From Campylobacteraceae bacterium (GTDB lineage Bacteria > Campylobacterota > Campylobacteria > Campylobacterales > Sulfurospirillaceae): 8,805 nucleotides of DNA. The DNA is taken from contig JALVAU010000193.1 of assembly GCA_027011025.1 (NCBI GenBank), positions 1 to 8,805 of the forward strand. Direction: 5' to 3'. Below the pieces are notes generated by a model. It was not told where the DNA came from. It did no database searches and saw nothing but the letters and a program-made list of their open reading frames with translations. This document shows positions 1 through 8,598 of this stretch, piece by piece. The position numbers and the translations under genes were made by a program. The stretch's first letter is position 1. Each line of letters opens with the position of its first letter.

Positions 1-1550
1 GACAAATAGAGGTAAAAGACTTAAAAAAAGGAAATTCACTATTACAAATGAATCTATTTGGCGCAATTGACAGGGATGGTGTAGGAAATACTGGCAATGC
101 AGATAAAACAGATATAGATGAATTGATTGCCAAAAAAAATGTTGATATTATCAGTTTTGATAAGAGTAATTTTACATCTGTAAAAAGTACAGCAAAAGTG
201 GGGGTAAGTGCTAGCTCAACAAACCCAAAAGAGTTTAGTTTAAATACGATATTGAAGCAGATAGACGGAACAAGTGTTAAGACAACGGATAAACTGCAGA
301 GTTTTATGGGAAGTAATGTTGACCAAGTAATCCTTGATGGCACAGACACATCAAATGCTCCTGTTTCATACAATTTTACTGTAGACAGTACAACAACTTT
401 GCAAAATCTTATGGATGCTATTGATACTCAATATTCAGCTAGTACTAGACTTGAAGACGGTCAAATTTACATAACAGACGGCACTAGCAGTACTTCTAGT
501 TCTCTTGATATAAAATTAACAACACAAAATAATAATGGCACTGCTGCTGATACCAGTGATGATTATGATGTAAATGGTTTTGCAACCCTAGATGGCATGA
601 ATTACTCAAGAAGAGGTTTTACAAAAAATGGAAACGATATATCAAGTAATGTTTCGCAGTTTGTAAAAAGTAGCGGAGAGTTTGCTGCGGGAAGTACAAA
701 ACTTTTAGATGTTGCCGGTACCTCTTCGCTCAACAACAAACAATTTTTACTTTCAGGTATAGACAAAGATGGTACCTCTTTTAATGCAAAAATAAACCTT
801 AGTAATGGCGGATCAACATTTTCTCTAAATGGTAATACATATACAATTTTTGATGCAGAGGGAAATGCAACAAAGGCAGATGATCTAACATACCAACAAT
901 TAAATGATGTGATTAGTATGATAACTGCTGATTCATTGCCTACGGATATGGATAGTCCAACTGACGGTATTCAAGCAGATGAATATAATGATGCAGTTAA
1001 ATCAGCACAAAATAGTGTAGAGGTAAATTTGGATTACAGGGGCAGAATAAATATACATGACAAAACAAACTCTGCCTCAAAGATAGAGTTTGCTATGTAC
1101 GATAGTGATGCAGACCAATTTGATGGAACTAAAAATCCAGCTATGTCATTTATGGCAAATGATGCAGTTGCGATTCAATCTCCACATATAGATTTTTTCA
1201 AAGAGATAGATGAGATGATTGATGCGGTCAGAGATGGAAATTTTAACATGGATTCAGAGTTTTCGGATCCTAGAAATTTAGGAATTCAAAACTCTATCTT
1301 AAAGATTGACCACATTAGCGATCATTTTACTAAAATGCATACGGAGATAGGTTCATACTCAAATGCTTTGTTAAATGCAAGTGATAGAGCTGATTTTTTA
1401 ACTCTAAATGTAAAAACCATAAGAAGTGAGATAGCTGATGTTGATATAGGCGAAGCTTATACTAGATTTACTCAGATTAGCAACAACTACCAAGCAACAC
1501 TCTCAACAATAGCCAAGATAAACTCTATGTCTCTTTTAAACTATATGTGA
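1..1550 (+). CDS. flgL: FlgL, flagellar hook-filament junction protein (5' partial)
   Basis: This is the C-terminal part of FlgL (HAP3), the secreted protein that joins the flagellar hook to the filament. The reading frame is open from base 3 (CAA), so the ATG at 48 (within the stretch read as SLLQMNLFGAID) is almost certainly internal and the true start lies upstream. About 515 residues are visible. Counting from the ATG at 48, residues of about 65-160 contain a stretch resembling the flagellin hook IN motif (TTTLQNLMDAIDTQY followed by DGQIYITD). The last 85 residues or so form the conserved flagellin-type C-terminal helix, with LNVKTIRSEIADVDIGEAY and a terminal SLLNYM that is more like FlgL than FliC. 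No cysteine or tryptophan is visible, as is common in exported axial proteins. Large FlgL proteins with a long variable middle are usual in Campylobacterota. FlgK or flagellin are less likely because of the C-terminus. Confidence 0.9.
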   Translation, partial: QIEVKDLKKGNSLLQMNLFGAIDRDGVGNTGNADKTDIDELIAKKNVDIISFDKSNFTSVKSTAKVGVSASSTNPKEFSLNTILKQIDGTSVKTTDKLQSFMGSNVDQVILDGTDTSNAPVSYNFTVDSTTTLQNLMDAIDTQYSASTRLEDGQIYITDGTSSTSSSLDIKLTTQNNNGTAADTSDDYDVNGFATLDGMNYSRRGFTKNGNDISSNVSQFVKSSGEFAAGSTKLLDVAGTSSLNNKQFLLSGIDKDGTSFNAKINLSNGGSTFSLNGNTYTIFDAEGNATKADDLTYQQLNDVISMITADSLPTDMDSPTDGIQADEYNDAVKSAQNSVEVNLDYRGRINIHDKTNSASKIEFAMYDSDADQFDGTKNPAMSFMANDAVAIQSPHIDFFKEIDEMIDAVRDGNFNMDSEFSDPRNLGIQNSILKIDHISDHFTKMHTEIGSYSNALLNASDRADFLTLNVKTIRSEIADVDIGEAYTRFTQISNNYQATLSTIAKINSMSLLNYM

Positions 1551-1556
1551 TATAAT
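1548..1556 (+). promoter_or_regulatory. Extended -10 promoter for ftsK
   Basis: TGATATAAT is a perfect extended -10 (TGnTATAAT), with the hexamer at 1551-1556. Its TGA (1548-1550) is also the flgL stop codon. Transcription would start near 1562-1564. No convincing -35 is seen, which is typical of housekeeping sigma promoters in Campylobacterota. A nearly identical box lies in front of acnB. Confidence 0.6.
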
Positions 1557-1572
1557 TCCAAATAGTAATTAT

Positions 1573-1578
1573 AAAGGA
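1573..1578 (+). promoter_or_regulatory. Shine-Dalgarno-like AAAGGA upstream of ftsK
   Basis: AAAGGA is the best ribosome binding site in the flgL-ftsK gap. It lies 27 bases before the GTG at 1606, which is too far, but exactly 6 bases before an in-frame ATT at 1585. It therefore bears on the choice of ftsK start. A weaker purine run (AAAAGAG, 1590-1596) is placed suitably for the GTG. Confidence 0.4.
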
Positions 1579-1605
1579 TTTAATATTTTAAAAGAGACTG
1601 TTTTT

Positions 1606-3684
1606 GTGATTATGGCTGCTTTCTTTCTTTTTTTGGGATTATCTACTGTTTTGATGGATATCTCCATAGTAGGGGTTTACGGTGCTAAACTAGGAGCACT
1701 AAACTTTCATCTTTTTGGATATATCTCTTATGTCTATCCTTTTATTCTGCTCCTACTTTCATATTTTATATACAAAGATAGAAGATTTGATATTCGCAAA
1801 CTAGAGATATATTTAGCTTCGATACTGCTTTTTTTATCTTTTTTGATGGTTCAAGCTCTTTTTGTAGATCGTAATGGCTTTATAGGCTACTCTATCACCC
1901 ACTCTATTGTCTCTTATGTTGGAATTGTTGGGGTATGGATAGTTATAGTTGCGATAGTTTCATTGTGTTTTGTTATGTTTTTTGATATAGGTTTTGATGA
2001 AATATTTGCATCTATGGATTTAGCAAGCAAGCTTCCAAAGAGGAAAACAGAGGAAAAAAAGAGGAAAACAGTAGTTCAAAAACAGAAAAAAGAGAACATG
2101 ATGGAAGAAAAACCATCAAGACTAGAGAGTGAATATATCGAAAAAGATAGTGAAAACAAAGAAGAGAAAAAAATAGAGACACAAGAGCAAAAAGAGGGTA
2201 TAACAAAGAGTGGTGTAGAGATACTAAATGTAGTAGAAGAAAATGAAAAATTACTAGAAGAGATTGATAAAGGAGAGATTGATAAACCAAAAAATTATAA
2301 GCTACCTTCTCTAAAATTTTTAAGCGATCCTCCTAAAAGACATCTACATGTAAATGAGAGTGAGATAGACCAAAAGATATCTGATCTGCTTGAGAAGTTG
2401 AGAAGATTTAAGATAGACGGAGATGTAGTGAGAACCTACTCAGGTCCTGTTGTTACAACTTTTGAATTTAAACCAGCACCCCATATAAAAGTATCAAAAA
2501 TCTTAACTCTTCAAGATGATCTAGCTATGGCACTAAAAGCTCAGACTATTCGTATTCAAGCACCTGTTCCGGGAAAAGATGTAGTTGGAATCGAAGTACC
2601 AAATAAAAAAATAGAGACTATATATCTAAAAGAGATACTCCAAAGTGATATATATAAAAATTCATCTTCTCCTTTAACTATCGCATTAGGAAAGGATATA
2701 GTCGGAAATCCTTTTGTTACAGATTTGAAAAAACTGCCTCATCTTTTGATAGCAGGCACAACGGGTAGCGGAAAGAGCGTCGGTATAAACGCTATGCTTC
2801 TCTCTTTGCTTTATAGAAATTCACCAGATACTCTAAAACTTTTGATGATAGATCCAAAGATGCTAGAATTTTCTATTTACAACGATATTCCTCATCTCTT
2901 AACTCCTGTCATAACAAAACCCAAGCATGCTATTATAGCACTAGCAAATATGGTAAATGAGATGGAGAGAAGATATAAAGTCCTTAGCCAATCAAAGACA
3001 AAAAATATAGAAAACTATAATGAAAAAGCAAAAAAATCAGGATTACCACATATACCATACATAGTCGTTATCATCGATGAGTTGGCAGATTTGATGATGA
3101 CAAGCGGGAAAGAGGTAGAATTTTATGTCTCACGGCTCGCACAGATGGCAAGGGCGAGCGGTATTCACCTCCTAGTAGCAACTCAAAGACCATCTGTTGA
3201 TGTTGTAACAGGACTAATAAAAGCAAATTTACCTTCTAGGATAAGCTTTAAAGTTGGACAAAAAATAGACAGCAAAGTGATACTAGATGCCAGTGGAGCA
3301 GACTCACTTCTTGGGCGAGGAGATATGCTCTTTACTCCTCCTGGCAGTTCAGGTCTCATAAGACTACACGCTCCATTTGCAAGCGAAGATGAGATAGAAA
3401 AAGTTGTTGAGTATCTTAAGAAACAACAGAGTGTTGAGTATGATGAGAGTTTTTTAAGAGATGAATCAAGTAGTGATACCCGTAGTGCAAGTGTTGATGA
3501 TGATATAGATGAGCTTTTTGAAGATGCTAAAAATATCGTATTAAATGAGAAAAAATGCTCCATAAGCTATATACAAAGAAGATTACAAATAGGATATAAC
3601 AGATCTGCGAGAATAGTCGAACAATTAGAGGCTACAGGAGTATTATCTGCTCCAAATTCCAAAGGTCAGAGAGAAATTTTATAA
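1606..3684 (+). CDS. ftsK: FtsK, septal DNA translocase
   Basis: FtsK is the membrane-anchored hexameric DNA pump at the division septum. It moves the chromosome termini apart and activates XerC/D-type (XerH in this group) dimer resolution. Using the GTG at 1606, membrane segments lie at about residues 2-17, 36-56, 67-87 and 103-126. A Lys/Glu-rich linker follows (about 145-235), then the alpha domain (about 250-345). The RecA-like motor has Walker A GTTGSGKS (384-391, Lys390), Walker B VVIIDELAD (Asp491, Glu492) and a downstream ATQRPSVDVVTG motif. The C-terminal winged-helix gamma domain (about 630-692) contains QRRLQIGYNRSARIVEQLE, close to the KOPS-reading helix of other FtsK proteins. 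At 692 residues it is about half the length of the E. coli protein because the linker is short. The start is uncertain: an in-frame ATT at 1585 has the better ribosome binding site and would add ILKETVF. The gene has its own promoter. Confidence 0.95.
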   Translation: MIMAAFFLFLGLSTVLMDISIVGVYGAKLGALNFHLFGYISYVYPFILLLLSYFIYKDRRFDIRKLEIYLASILLFLSFLMVQALFVDRNGFIGYSITHSIVSYVGIVGVWIVIVAIVSLCFVMFFDIGFDEIFASMDLASKLPKRKTEEKKRKTVVQKQKKENMMEEKPSRLESEYIEKDSENKEEKKIETQEQKEGITKSGVEILNVVEENEKLLEEIDKGEIDKPKNYKLPSLKFLSDPPKRHLHVNESEIDQKISDLLEKLRRFKIDGDVVRTYSGPVVTTFEFKPAPHIKVSKILTLQDDLAMALKAQTIRIQAPVPGKDVVGIEVPNKKIETIYLKEILQSDIYKNSSSPLTIALGKDIVGNPFVTDLKKLPHLLIAGTTGSGKSVGINAMLLSLLYRNSPDTLKLLMIDPKMLEFSIYNDIPHLLTPVITKPKHAIIALANMVNEMERRYKVLSQSKTKNIENYNEKAKKSGLPHIPYIVVIIDELADLMMTSGKEVEFYVSRLAQMARASGIHLLVATQRPSVDVVTGLIKANLPSRISFKVGQKIDSKVILDASGADSLLGRGDMLFTPPGSSGLIRLHAPFASEDEIEKVVEYLKKQQSVEYDESFLRDESSSDTRSASVDDDIDELFEDAKNIVLNEKKCSISYIQRRLQIGYNRSARIVEQLEATGVLSAPNSKGQREIL
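2037..2071 (+). repeat. In-frame 21-bp tandem duplication in the FtsK linker
   Basis: The 14-mer AAAGAGGAAAACAG occurs at 2037-2050 and again at 2058-2071, offset by 21 bases (seven codons). It gives KRKT at residues 145-148 and again at 152-155, followed by divergent residues. It lies at the start of the charged linker, where length changes should be tolerated. Confidence 0.75.
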
Positions 3685-3700
3685 TTTTTAAATAATTTTG

Positions 3701-3709
3701 TGATACAAT
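3701..3709 (+). promoter_or_regulatory. Extended -10 promoter for acnB
   Basis: TGATACAAT (TG at 3701-3702, hexamer TACAAT at 3704-3709) lies 17 bases after the ftsK stop codon and 29 bases before the acnB ATG. It matches the ftsK box TGATATAAT at eight of nine positions. The expected transcript start is near 3715-3717, giving a leader of about 23 bases. No terminator hairpin separates ftsK from it, so read-through from ftsK is also possible. Confidence 0.55.
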
Positions 3710-3725
3710 CCTTATAAAAATTATT

Positions 3726-3730
3726 AGGAG
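3726..3730 (+). promoter_or_regulatory. Ribosome binding site of acnB
   Basis: AGGAG ends 8 bases before the ATG at 3739. It is the clearest Shine-Dalgarno sequence in the window and fixes the acnB start, which also agrees with the N-terminus of the family. Confidence 0.75.
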
Positions 3731-3738
3731 TAGCAGAT

Positions 3739-6294
3739 ATGGATTATTTAAAAATTTACAATGACCATGTATTAGAGAGATCGAGACTTGGAGTTCCTCC
3801 TCTTCCTTTAGATGCACAGCAAACAGCAAGAGTTGTTGAATCCTTAAAAAAAGGTGAGGGCGATCAGAAAGTTTTGCTAGAACTACTTACACACAGAGTA
3901 AGTCCGGGTGTTGATGATGCTGCCTATGTAAAAGCTGCTTTTTTAAATGCTATTGTCAAGAAAGAGGTAGAGTGTGTCTCAATCACACCTCTAAAAGCCG
4001 TTGAAATTTTAGGCACTATGCTAGGAGGGTACAATGTTCAGCCTCTAGTTGATGCTTTAAGTAGCGATGATAAATTTGTAGCAACCGCGGCTGCTGATGC
4101 ATTGAAAAAAACTATACTCGTATATAGTTCATTTAATGATGTAGAGAAACTAGCAAAAACGAATGAATATGCCAAATCTGTTTTAGAGTCTTGGGCACAG
4201 GCTGAGTGGTTTACCTCAAAAGACCCAATTCCAAATAAAATAACAGTAGCAGTCTTAAGAGTTCCGGGAGAGACAAATACGGATGATTTAAGTCCGGCAA
4301 GCGAGGCATTTACTAGAAGTGATATACCGCTACATGCACAATGTATGTTAGAAAAGAAGCTTCCGGATGCACTTGCTAGGATAAAAGAGTTTCAATCCAA
4401 AGGGTATGATGTTGCCTATGTTGGAGATGTGGTAGGAACAGGAAGCAGTAGAAAATCAGGCATAAATTCCGTGCAATGGTGGATAGGAAAAGAGATACCG
4501 TTTGTACCAAATAAAAAAACGGGCGGATTGATACTCGGCAACACAATAGCTCCTATATTTTTCAACACGGCAGAAGATAGCGGTGCACTGCCTATAGAGG
4601 TAGATGTTTCAGCTTTTCAAACAGGTGATATTATAGATGTATATCCATATGAGGGCAAAATCCAAAAAGATGGAAAGGTAGTGGCAGAGTTTAAATTGAC
4701 TCCAAATACATTGGCAGACGAATATAGAGCAGGAGGAAGAATCCCTCTTATTATCGGAAGAGGTTTAACTTCAAAAGCTAGAGAATCACTAGGCTTGGGT
4801 GCTGAGGATATATTTCAAAAGCCGGAACAACCTAAAGAGAGTGCAAAAGGATACACACAAGCACAAAAGATAGTGGGAATGGCATGTGGAGTTGATGGTG
4901 TTAGAGCCGGTATGTATATAGAACCTATCACCTCAACAGTAGGAAGTCAAGATACAACAGGACCTATGACTAGAGATGAGATAAAAGAGCTTGCCGCATT
5001 GGGATTTAATGCCGATTTGGTATTGCAAACATTTTGTCATACAGCAGCATATCCAAAACCTAGTGATGTGCAGATGCAACACACTCTTCCTGGTTTTATG
5101 ACAACAAGAGGCGGGGTAAGTCTTAGACCGGGTGATGGAGTTATACACTCCTGGCTAAATCGCATGGTTTTGCCAGATACAGTTGGAACAGGTGGAGACT
5201 CTCATACTAGATTTCCTATCGGTATATCATTTCCAGCCGGAAGCGGTCTTGTGGCATTTGCAGCTGTTACGGGAAGTATGCCTTTGAATATGCCCGAATC
5301 AGTACTTGTGAGATTTAGTGGTGAACTTCAGCCGGGAATTACCCTTAGAGACCTAGTAAATGCGATACCTTATGTTGCGATACAAAAAGGTTTATTAACG
5401 GTGCCTAAAAAAGATAAGAAAAATATCTTTGCAGGAAAAGTTTTGGAGATAGAGGGTCTTCCAAACTTAAAAGCAGAGCAGGCATTTGAGCTTAGTGATG
5501 CTAGTGCAGAGAGAAGTGCTGCTGCTTGTAGTATAGCTTTGGATAAAGAGCCTGTTATCGAATACTTAAAATCAAATATTGTTCTGCTTGAATCCATGGT
5601 AGAAGCAGGTTATGAAGATGCAACTACGCTTCAAAGAAGAGCAGATAAAATGAAAAAATGGCTAGAGAATCCTACTTTGGTAAAAGCAGATAAAGATGCA
5701 CAGTATGCAGCAATCATAGATATAGATATGAATGAAATCAAAGAGCCTATCTTATGTTGTCCAAATGATCCAGATGATGTGGCAACTCTTAGTGAAATAC
5801 TAGCCGATGAGAATAGACCTAAAAATATAGATGAAGTTTTTGTTGGAAGCTGTATGACAAATATCGGCCACTACAGAGCTCTAGGTGAAGTCTTAAAAGG
5901 TGAAGGGCAAGTTCCAACAAAACTATGGATAGCGCCACCTACAAAGATGGATAAAGCTGAGCTAGTAGAAGAGGGATACTACTCTATATTTGGCTCAGTT
6001 GGAGCAAGAGTAGAGATACCGGGATGCTCACTATGTATGGGGAATCAAGCCAGAGTTGCTGACAAGGCAACAGTATTTTCAACAAGCACAAGAAACTTTG
6101 ACAATAGAATGGGCATGGGAGCACAAGTATATCTAGGAAGTGCCGAACTTGCAGCAGTTTGTGCACTGCTTGGAAGACTTCCAAGTGCACAAGAGTATCT
6201 CGATATTGTGCCAAAAAAACTTGATGGCAAGAGAGAAGATGTGTATAAATATCTAAACTTTAATCTTATAGAAGATTATAAACTTGCTCAATAA
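3739..6294 (+). CDS. acnB: AcnB, bifunctional aconitate hydratase 2 / 2-methylisocitrate dehydratase
   Basis: AcnB interconverts citrate and isocitrate through cis-aconitate in the cytoplasm, using a [4Fe-4S] cluster. In Campylobacterota it can serve the oxidative or the reductive TCA cycle. The 851 residues follow E. coli AcnB almost end to end. An N-terminal HEAT-like domain covers about 1-155 and opens with [20 protein letters not shown]. The swivel domain comes next, with [11 protein letters not shown] (177-187) and GTGSSRKS (233-240). The three catalytic domains follow, with [15 protein letters not shown] and [16 protein letters not shown]. The cluster ligands are present: Cys705 in GSCMTN, and Cys763 and Cys766 in GCSLC. 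The N-terminal HEAT domain and swivel-first order mark it as AcnB, not AcnA. Nothing looks truncated or disrupted. It has its own promoter and ribosome binding site, and is followed by a hairpin at 6314-6336. Confidence 0.98.
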   Translation: MDYLKIYNDHVLERSRLGVPPLPLDAQQTARVVESLKKGEGDQKVLLELLTHRVSPGVDDAAYVKAAFLNAIVKKEVECVSITPLKAVEILGTMLGGYNVQPLVDALSSDDKFVATAAADALKKTILVYSSFNDVEKLAKTNEYAKSVLESWAQAEWFTSKDPIPNKITVAVLRVPGETNTDDLSPASEAFTRSDIPLHAQCMLEKKLPDALARIKEFQSKGYDVAYVGDVVGTGSSRKSGINSVQWWIGKEIPFVPNKKTGGLILGNTIAPIFFNTAEDSGALPIEVDVSAFQTGDIIDVYPYEGKIQKDGKVVAEFKLTPNTLADEYRAGGRIPLIIGRGLTSKARESLGLGAEDIFQKPEQPKESAKGYTQAQKIVGMACGVDGVRAGMYIEPITSTVGSQDTTGPMTRDEIKELAALGFNADLVLQTFCHTAAYPKPSDVQMQHTLPGFMTTRGGVSLRPGDGVIHSWLNRMVLPDTVGTGGDSHTRFPIGISFPAGSGLVAFAAVTGSMPLNMPESVLVRFSGELQPGITLRDLVNAIPYVAIQKGLLTVPKKDKKNIFAGKVLEIEGLPNLKAEQAFELSDASAERSAAACSIALDKEPVIEYLKSNIVLLESMVEAGYEDATTLQRRADKMKKWLENPTLVKADKDAQYAAIIDIDMNEIKEPILCCPNDPDDVATLSEILADENRPKNIDEVFVGSCMTNIGHYRALGEVLKGEGQVPTKLWIAPPTKMDKAELVEEGYYSIFGSVGARVEIPGCSLCMGNQARVADKATVFSTSTRNFDNRMGMGAQVYLGSAELAAVCALLGRLPSAQEYLDIVPKKLDGKREDVYKYLNFNLIEDYKLAQ

Positions 6295-6313
6295 TTTAAA
6301 AACTTTCAAAAAA

Positions 6314-6336
6314 TAGGGCACCCATACGGTGCCCTA
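6314..6336. terminator. Perfect 9-bp hairpin downstream of acnB
   Basis: TAGGGCACC (6314-6322), loop CATAC (6323-6327) and GGTGCCCTA (6328-6336) form a perfect, GC-rich stem. On the + strand it is followed by AATCTAGG with no T-run, so it is not a standard intrinsic terminator in that direction. It is preceded by CAAAAAA, so read on the - strand it would be followed by TTTTTTG and would look like a proper terminator. No - strand gene is visible here. It ends 13 bases before the next ATG and close to that gene's weak AGG site. Attenuation, mRNA 3'-end protection of acnB, or translational control are all possible. Confidence 0.6.
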
Positions 6337-6349
6337 ATCTAGGTAATTC

Positions 6350-7279
6350 ATGTTAAAAGATAAGATAAAAAATAAAAAATCAGGTATCCTCCTTTATGGA
6401 ATGACTCCACCAAAAGCAAAACATACAAAAGAGGAGTTAAAAGTCATAGCTGCTCGTCAAATTCAAAGAATTAAAGACCTCCAAATTGATGGACTTGTAC
6501 TGTATGATATACAAGATGAAAGCGATAGAACAGATGAAAAAAGACCTTTTCCTTTTATCAAAACTCTAGACTCTTGCGAATATGCAAAAAACTATCTTGA
6601 TAACTCTCTAAACTTTCCGGTTATTGTATATAGAGCAGTTGGAAAATATGACAAATCTGAATTTAAACAGTGGCTAAAAGAGAGAGTTGGTCGGGAGTTT
6701 TTTTCAGTTTTTGTAGGAGCTGCTAGTAAAAAAACTAAAATAACCATAGATATAAAAGAGGCTTATAGACTCAAAAAAGAGTTTGATGATGAATTGATAC
6801 TTGGTGGAATTGTTATACCTGAGAGGCACACAGCCAAAAAAGATGAACATCTACGAGTTTTTTCTAAGATTGAGAATGGTTGTGAATATTTCATATCTCA
6901 AGCAGTATATGATTTTAAAGCGGCAAAAAAGTTTTTAGATGATTATGCTTCGTATGCAAGAGAAAATGGTAAAGATATGGTGCCGATAATTTTTACATTT
7001 ACACCTTGTGGTTCTATAAAAACACTAGAATTTATGAAGTGGCTTGGTGTTCATATCGCTCCGGATTTAGAGAAGAAATTAAAAAATGCAGAGGATATTT
7101 TAGAAGAGTCGGTAAAAACCTCTATAAAAAAATTTGAGCTGCTTCACCGATATGCAAAGCAAAAAAATATCCCTATTGGTGCAAATGTAGAAAGTATAGC
7201 GATAAGAAAGGTAGAGATAGATGCTTCTATAGTGTTGCTAAATGAGATAAGAAAAATTATGGAAAGTGATATAATATGA
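6350..7279 (+). CDS. Methylenetetrahydrofolate reductase-like (MetF superfamily) protein
   Basis: This is a 309-residue cytosolic protein resembling the FAD-dependent MetF barrel, which makes 5-methyl-tetrahydrofolate for methionine synthesis. The pattern matches in order: GMTPPKA (17-23) where MetF has its EFFPP motif, GLVLYDIQDESDR (48-60), LGGIVIPERHTAKKDEHLRV (151-170, like the MetF strand with PE-H), KIENGCEYFISQAVYD (173-188, like the K-aGadF-iTQ segment, with Gln184 kept), and PIIFTFTPCGS before a GVHIAPDLEKKL segment. The Glu of EFFPP aligns by eye with Gly17, and the Asp of the GD motif with Ala124 in FVGAAS, so two acids used by classical MetF seem absent. It may be a specialised relative and not the methionine-pathway enzyme. 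The start is fixed by an in-frame TAA at 6344; only a weak AGG (6341-6343) precedes it. Its stop overlaps the permease start. Confidence 0.7.
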   Translation: MLKDKIKNKKSGILLYGMTPPKAKHTKEELKVIAARQIQRIKDLQIDGLVLYDIQDESDRTDEKRPFPFIKTLDSCEYAKNYLDNSLNFPVIVYRAVGKYDKSEFKQWLKERVGREFFSVFVGAASKKTKITIDIKEAYRLKKEFDDELILGGIVIPERHTAKKDEHLRVFSKIENGCEYFISQAVYDFKAAKKFLDDYASYARENGKDMVPIIFTFTPCGSIKTLEFMKWLGVHIAPDLEKKLKNAEDILEESVKTSIKKFELLHRYAKQKNIPIGANVESIAIRKVEIDASIVLLNEIRKIMESDII

Positions 7280-8598
7280 CAGATAGGTCGATACATAGAA
7301 AAAGAGGAAAAGCACTAGGAGTGTTTGAACTAATCGCCATAGCAGTTGGAGGTATGGTTGGTGGTGGAATTTTTACTGTTCTTGGTATCTCTGTCTCCCT
7401 AGTCGGAGCATATACCCCAGTAGCCATAGCGATAGGTGGTGTAATAGCCATGTTGGCTGCATATAACTATGTCAAGTTAGGAGTCTATTTTAAAGATGAA
7501 GGTGCGACCTACTCTTTTTATAAGAAAACTTTTCCATCAACTCCTTTTGCAGCATCTCTGATAGGCTGGTGGGTTATTTTTGGCTATATCTCGACTTTGG
7601 CTCTTTATGCTTATACTTTTTCATCATACTCTATAAGCAGCTTCTCATTTGCAAATGATGAATTGATAAGAAAAGCAATCGCAGGAGCCGTTATACTTCT
7701 TTTTACTATGATAAATATATGGAGTGTTAAAGGTATGGGAAGAGTAGAAGATTTGATGGTTTATACGAAAATGGTGATTTTAGCACTGATTTCAGTTGCC
7801 CTTATATATCATTCAGATACAACATTGCCAACCCTTTTTAAAAACAGTGACCATACTACGCTTTTTTCTATATTGATTGTATCATCTTTGACATTCGTGG
7901 CTTATGAAGGTTTTCAATTGGTTATAAATGCGGTTAATGAGATGAAAAATCCTGATAAAAATATTCCAAGGGCAATCTATGGTGCCATAGTCTTGGTGAT
8001 TTTGATATATGTTATCATATCTTTAGGAGCAATCTTGTCTATGCCATTTAAAGAGATAATAGATAATAAAGAGTATGCCCTAGCATCTGGAGCAAAGGAA
8101 ATAATGGGAAATATGGGAGCAAATCTAGTCATAGCCGGTGCACTTTTGGCAACAAGTAGCGCAATCAGCGGAACTCTATTTGGTTCCTCAAGACAAGTCT
8201 CTGTTATATCTGAAGATGGATATTTTCCATCATTTTTAGCAATTAGAAAAAATACCATACCGGTCTACGCTATTATATCTATGGCTACATTGTCTTTTGG
8301 CTTGATTTTAATAGGTAACTTAGAAGTTATTTTAGAGTTTGGAAGCATAACATTTATATTGGTTTCTTGGTTGATGGCATTTGCTAATTTAAAAATTAGA
8401 GACAAAACTAATTCATCTTTAGCTATAATAGTATTATCGTTAATAGGTTTGTTAATTGGAGCATCTCTTATCGTCTATTATGAAGTTAATAGTGATATAA
8501 AACAGATATATTCTACATGCATTATATACTTCATATTAACTTTGGGAGCATGGCTGTATTCCAAACTGACCTTACGCACTATATCACATCATCAGTGA
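7276..8598 (+). CDS. APC-family amino acid permease
   Basis: This is an inner-membrane secondary transporter of the amino acid-polyamine-organocation superfamily, 440 residues with about 12 membrane helices (roughly 15-37, 45-70, 92-117, 131-150, 160-178, 195-218, 233-255, 275-300, 327-345, 350-370, 380-402 and 410-430). The first helix carries GGGIF (29-33), the unwound substrate-binding glycine motif. The sixth has FVAYEGF (207-213), followed by the family signature NEMKNPDKNIPRAI. DEGATYSFYKKTFP (74-87) fits the loop before helix 3. The N-terminus is basic (HRKRGK), as expected for a cytoplasmic end. The substrate cannot be assigned from these motifs. The ATG overlaps the stop of the preceding MetF-like gene as ATGA, and only a poorly placed GGAAAG lies upstream, so translation is probably coupled. 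The last bases and stop codon fall in the first arm of the structured repeat that follows. Confidence 0.88.
   Translation: MTDRSIHRKRGKALGVFELIAIAVGGMVGGGIFTVLGISVSLVGAYTPVAIAIGGVIAMLAAYNYVKLGVYFKDEGATYSFYKKTFPSTPFAASLIGWWVIFGYISTLALYAYTFSSYSISSFSFANDELIRKAIAGAVILLFTMINIWSVKGMGRVEDLMVYTKMVILALISVALIYHSDTTLPTLFKNSDHTTLFSILIVSSLTFVAYEGFQLVINAVNEMKNPDKNIPRAIYGAIVLVILIYVIISLGAILSMPFKEIIDNKEYALASGAKEIMGNMGANLVIAGALLATSSAISGTLFGSSRQVSVISEDGYFPSFLAIRKNTIPVYAIISMATLSFGLILIGNLEVILEFGSITFILVSWLMAFANLKIRDKTNSSLAIIVLSLIGLLIGASLIVYYEVNSDIKQIYSTCIIYFILTLGAWLYSKLTLRTISHHQ

Noticed and set aside
48..50. ATG at 48 as the start of flgL
   Set aside because: The frame is open back to base 3 with FlgL-like sequence, no ribosome site precedes the ATG, and the N-terminal flagellin-type helix is missing.
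2012..2290. - strand open frame of 92 codons
   Set aside because: It is the complement of the purine-rich FtsK linker. The Leu/Ser/Phe-rich translation is what such a shadow produces, and no ribosome site precedes it.
3183..3829. - strand open frames (3183-3563 and 3632-3829) over the end of ftsK and the acnB start
   Set aside because: They overlap strongly supported genes, lack family features and cover the acnB promoter and ribosome site on the opposite strand.
4933..6230. Several - strand open frames inside acnB
   Set aside because: They are antisense to well-conserved AcnB coding sequence, with low-complexity translations and no start signals.
7257..8258. - strand open frames opposite the permease
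   Set aside because: They are antisense to an evident membrane protein gene, and their composition mirrors the + strand helices.
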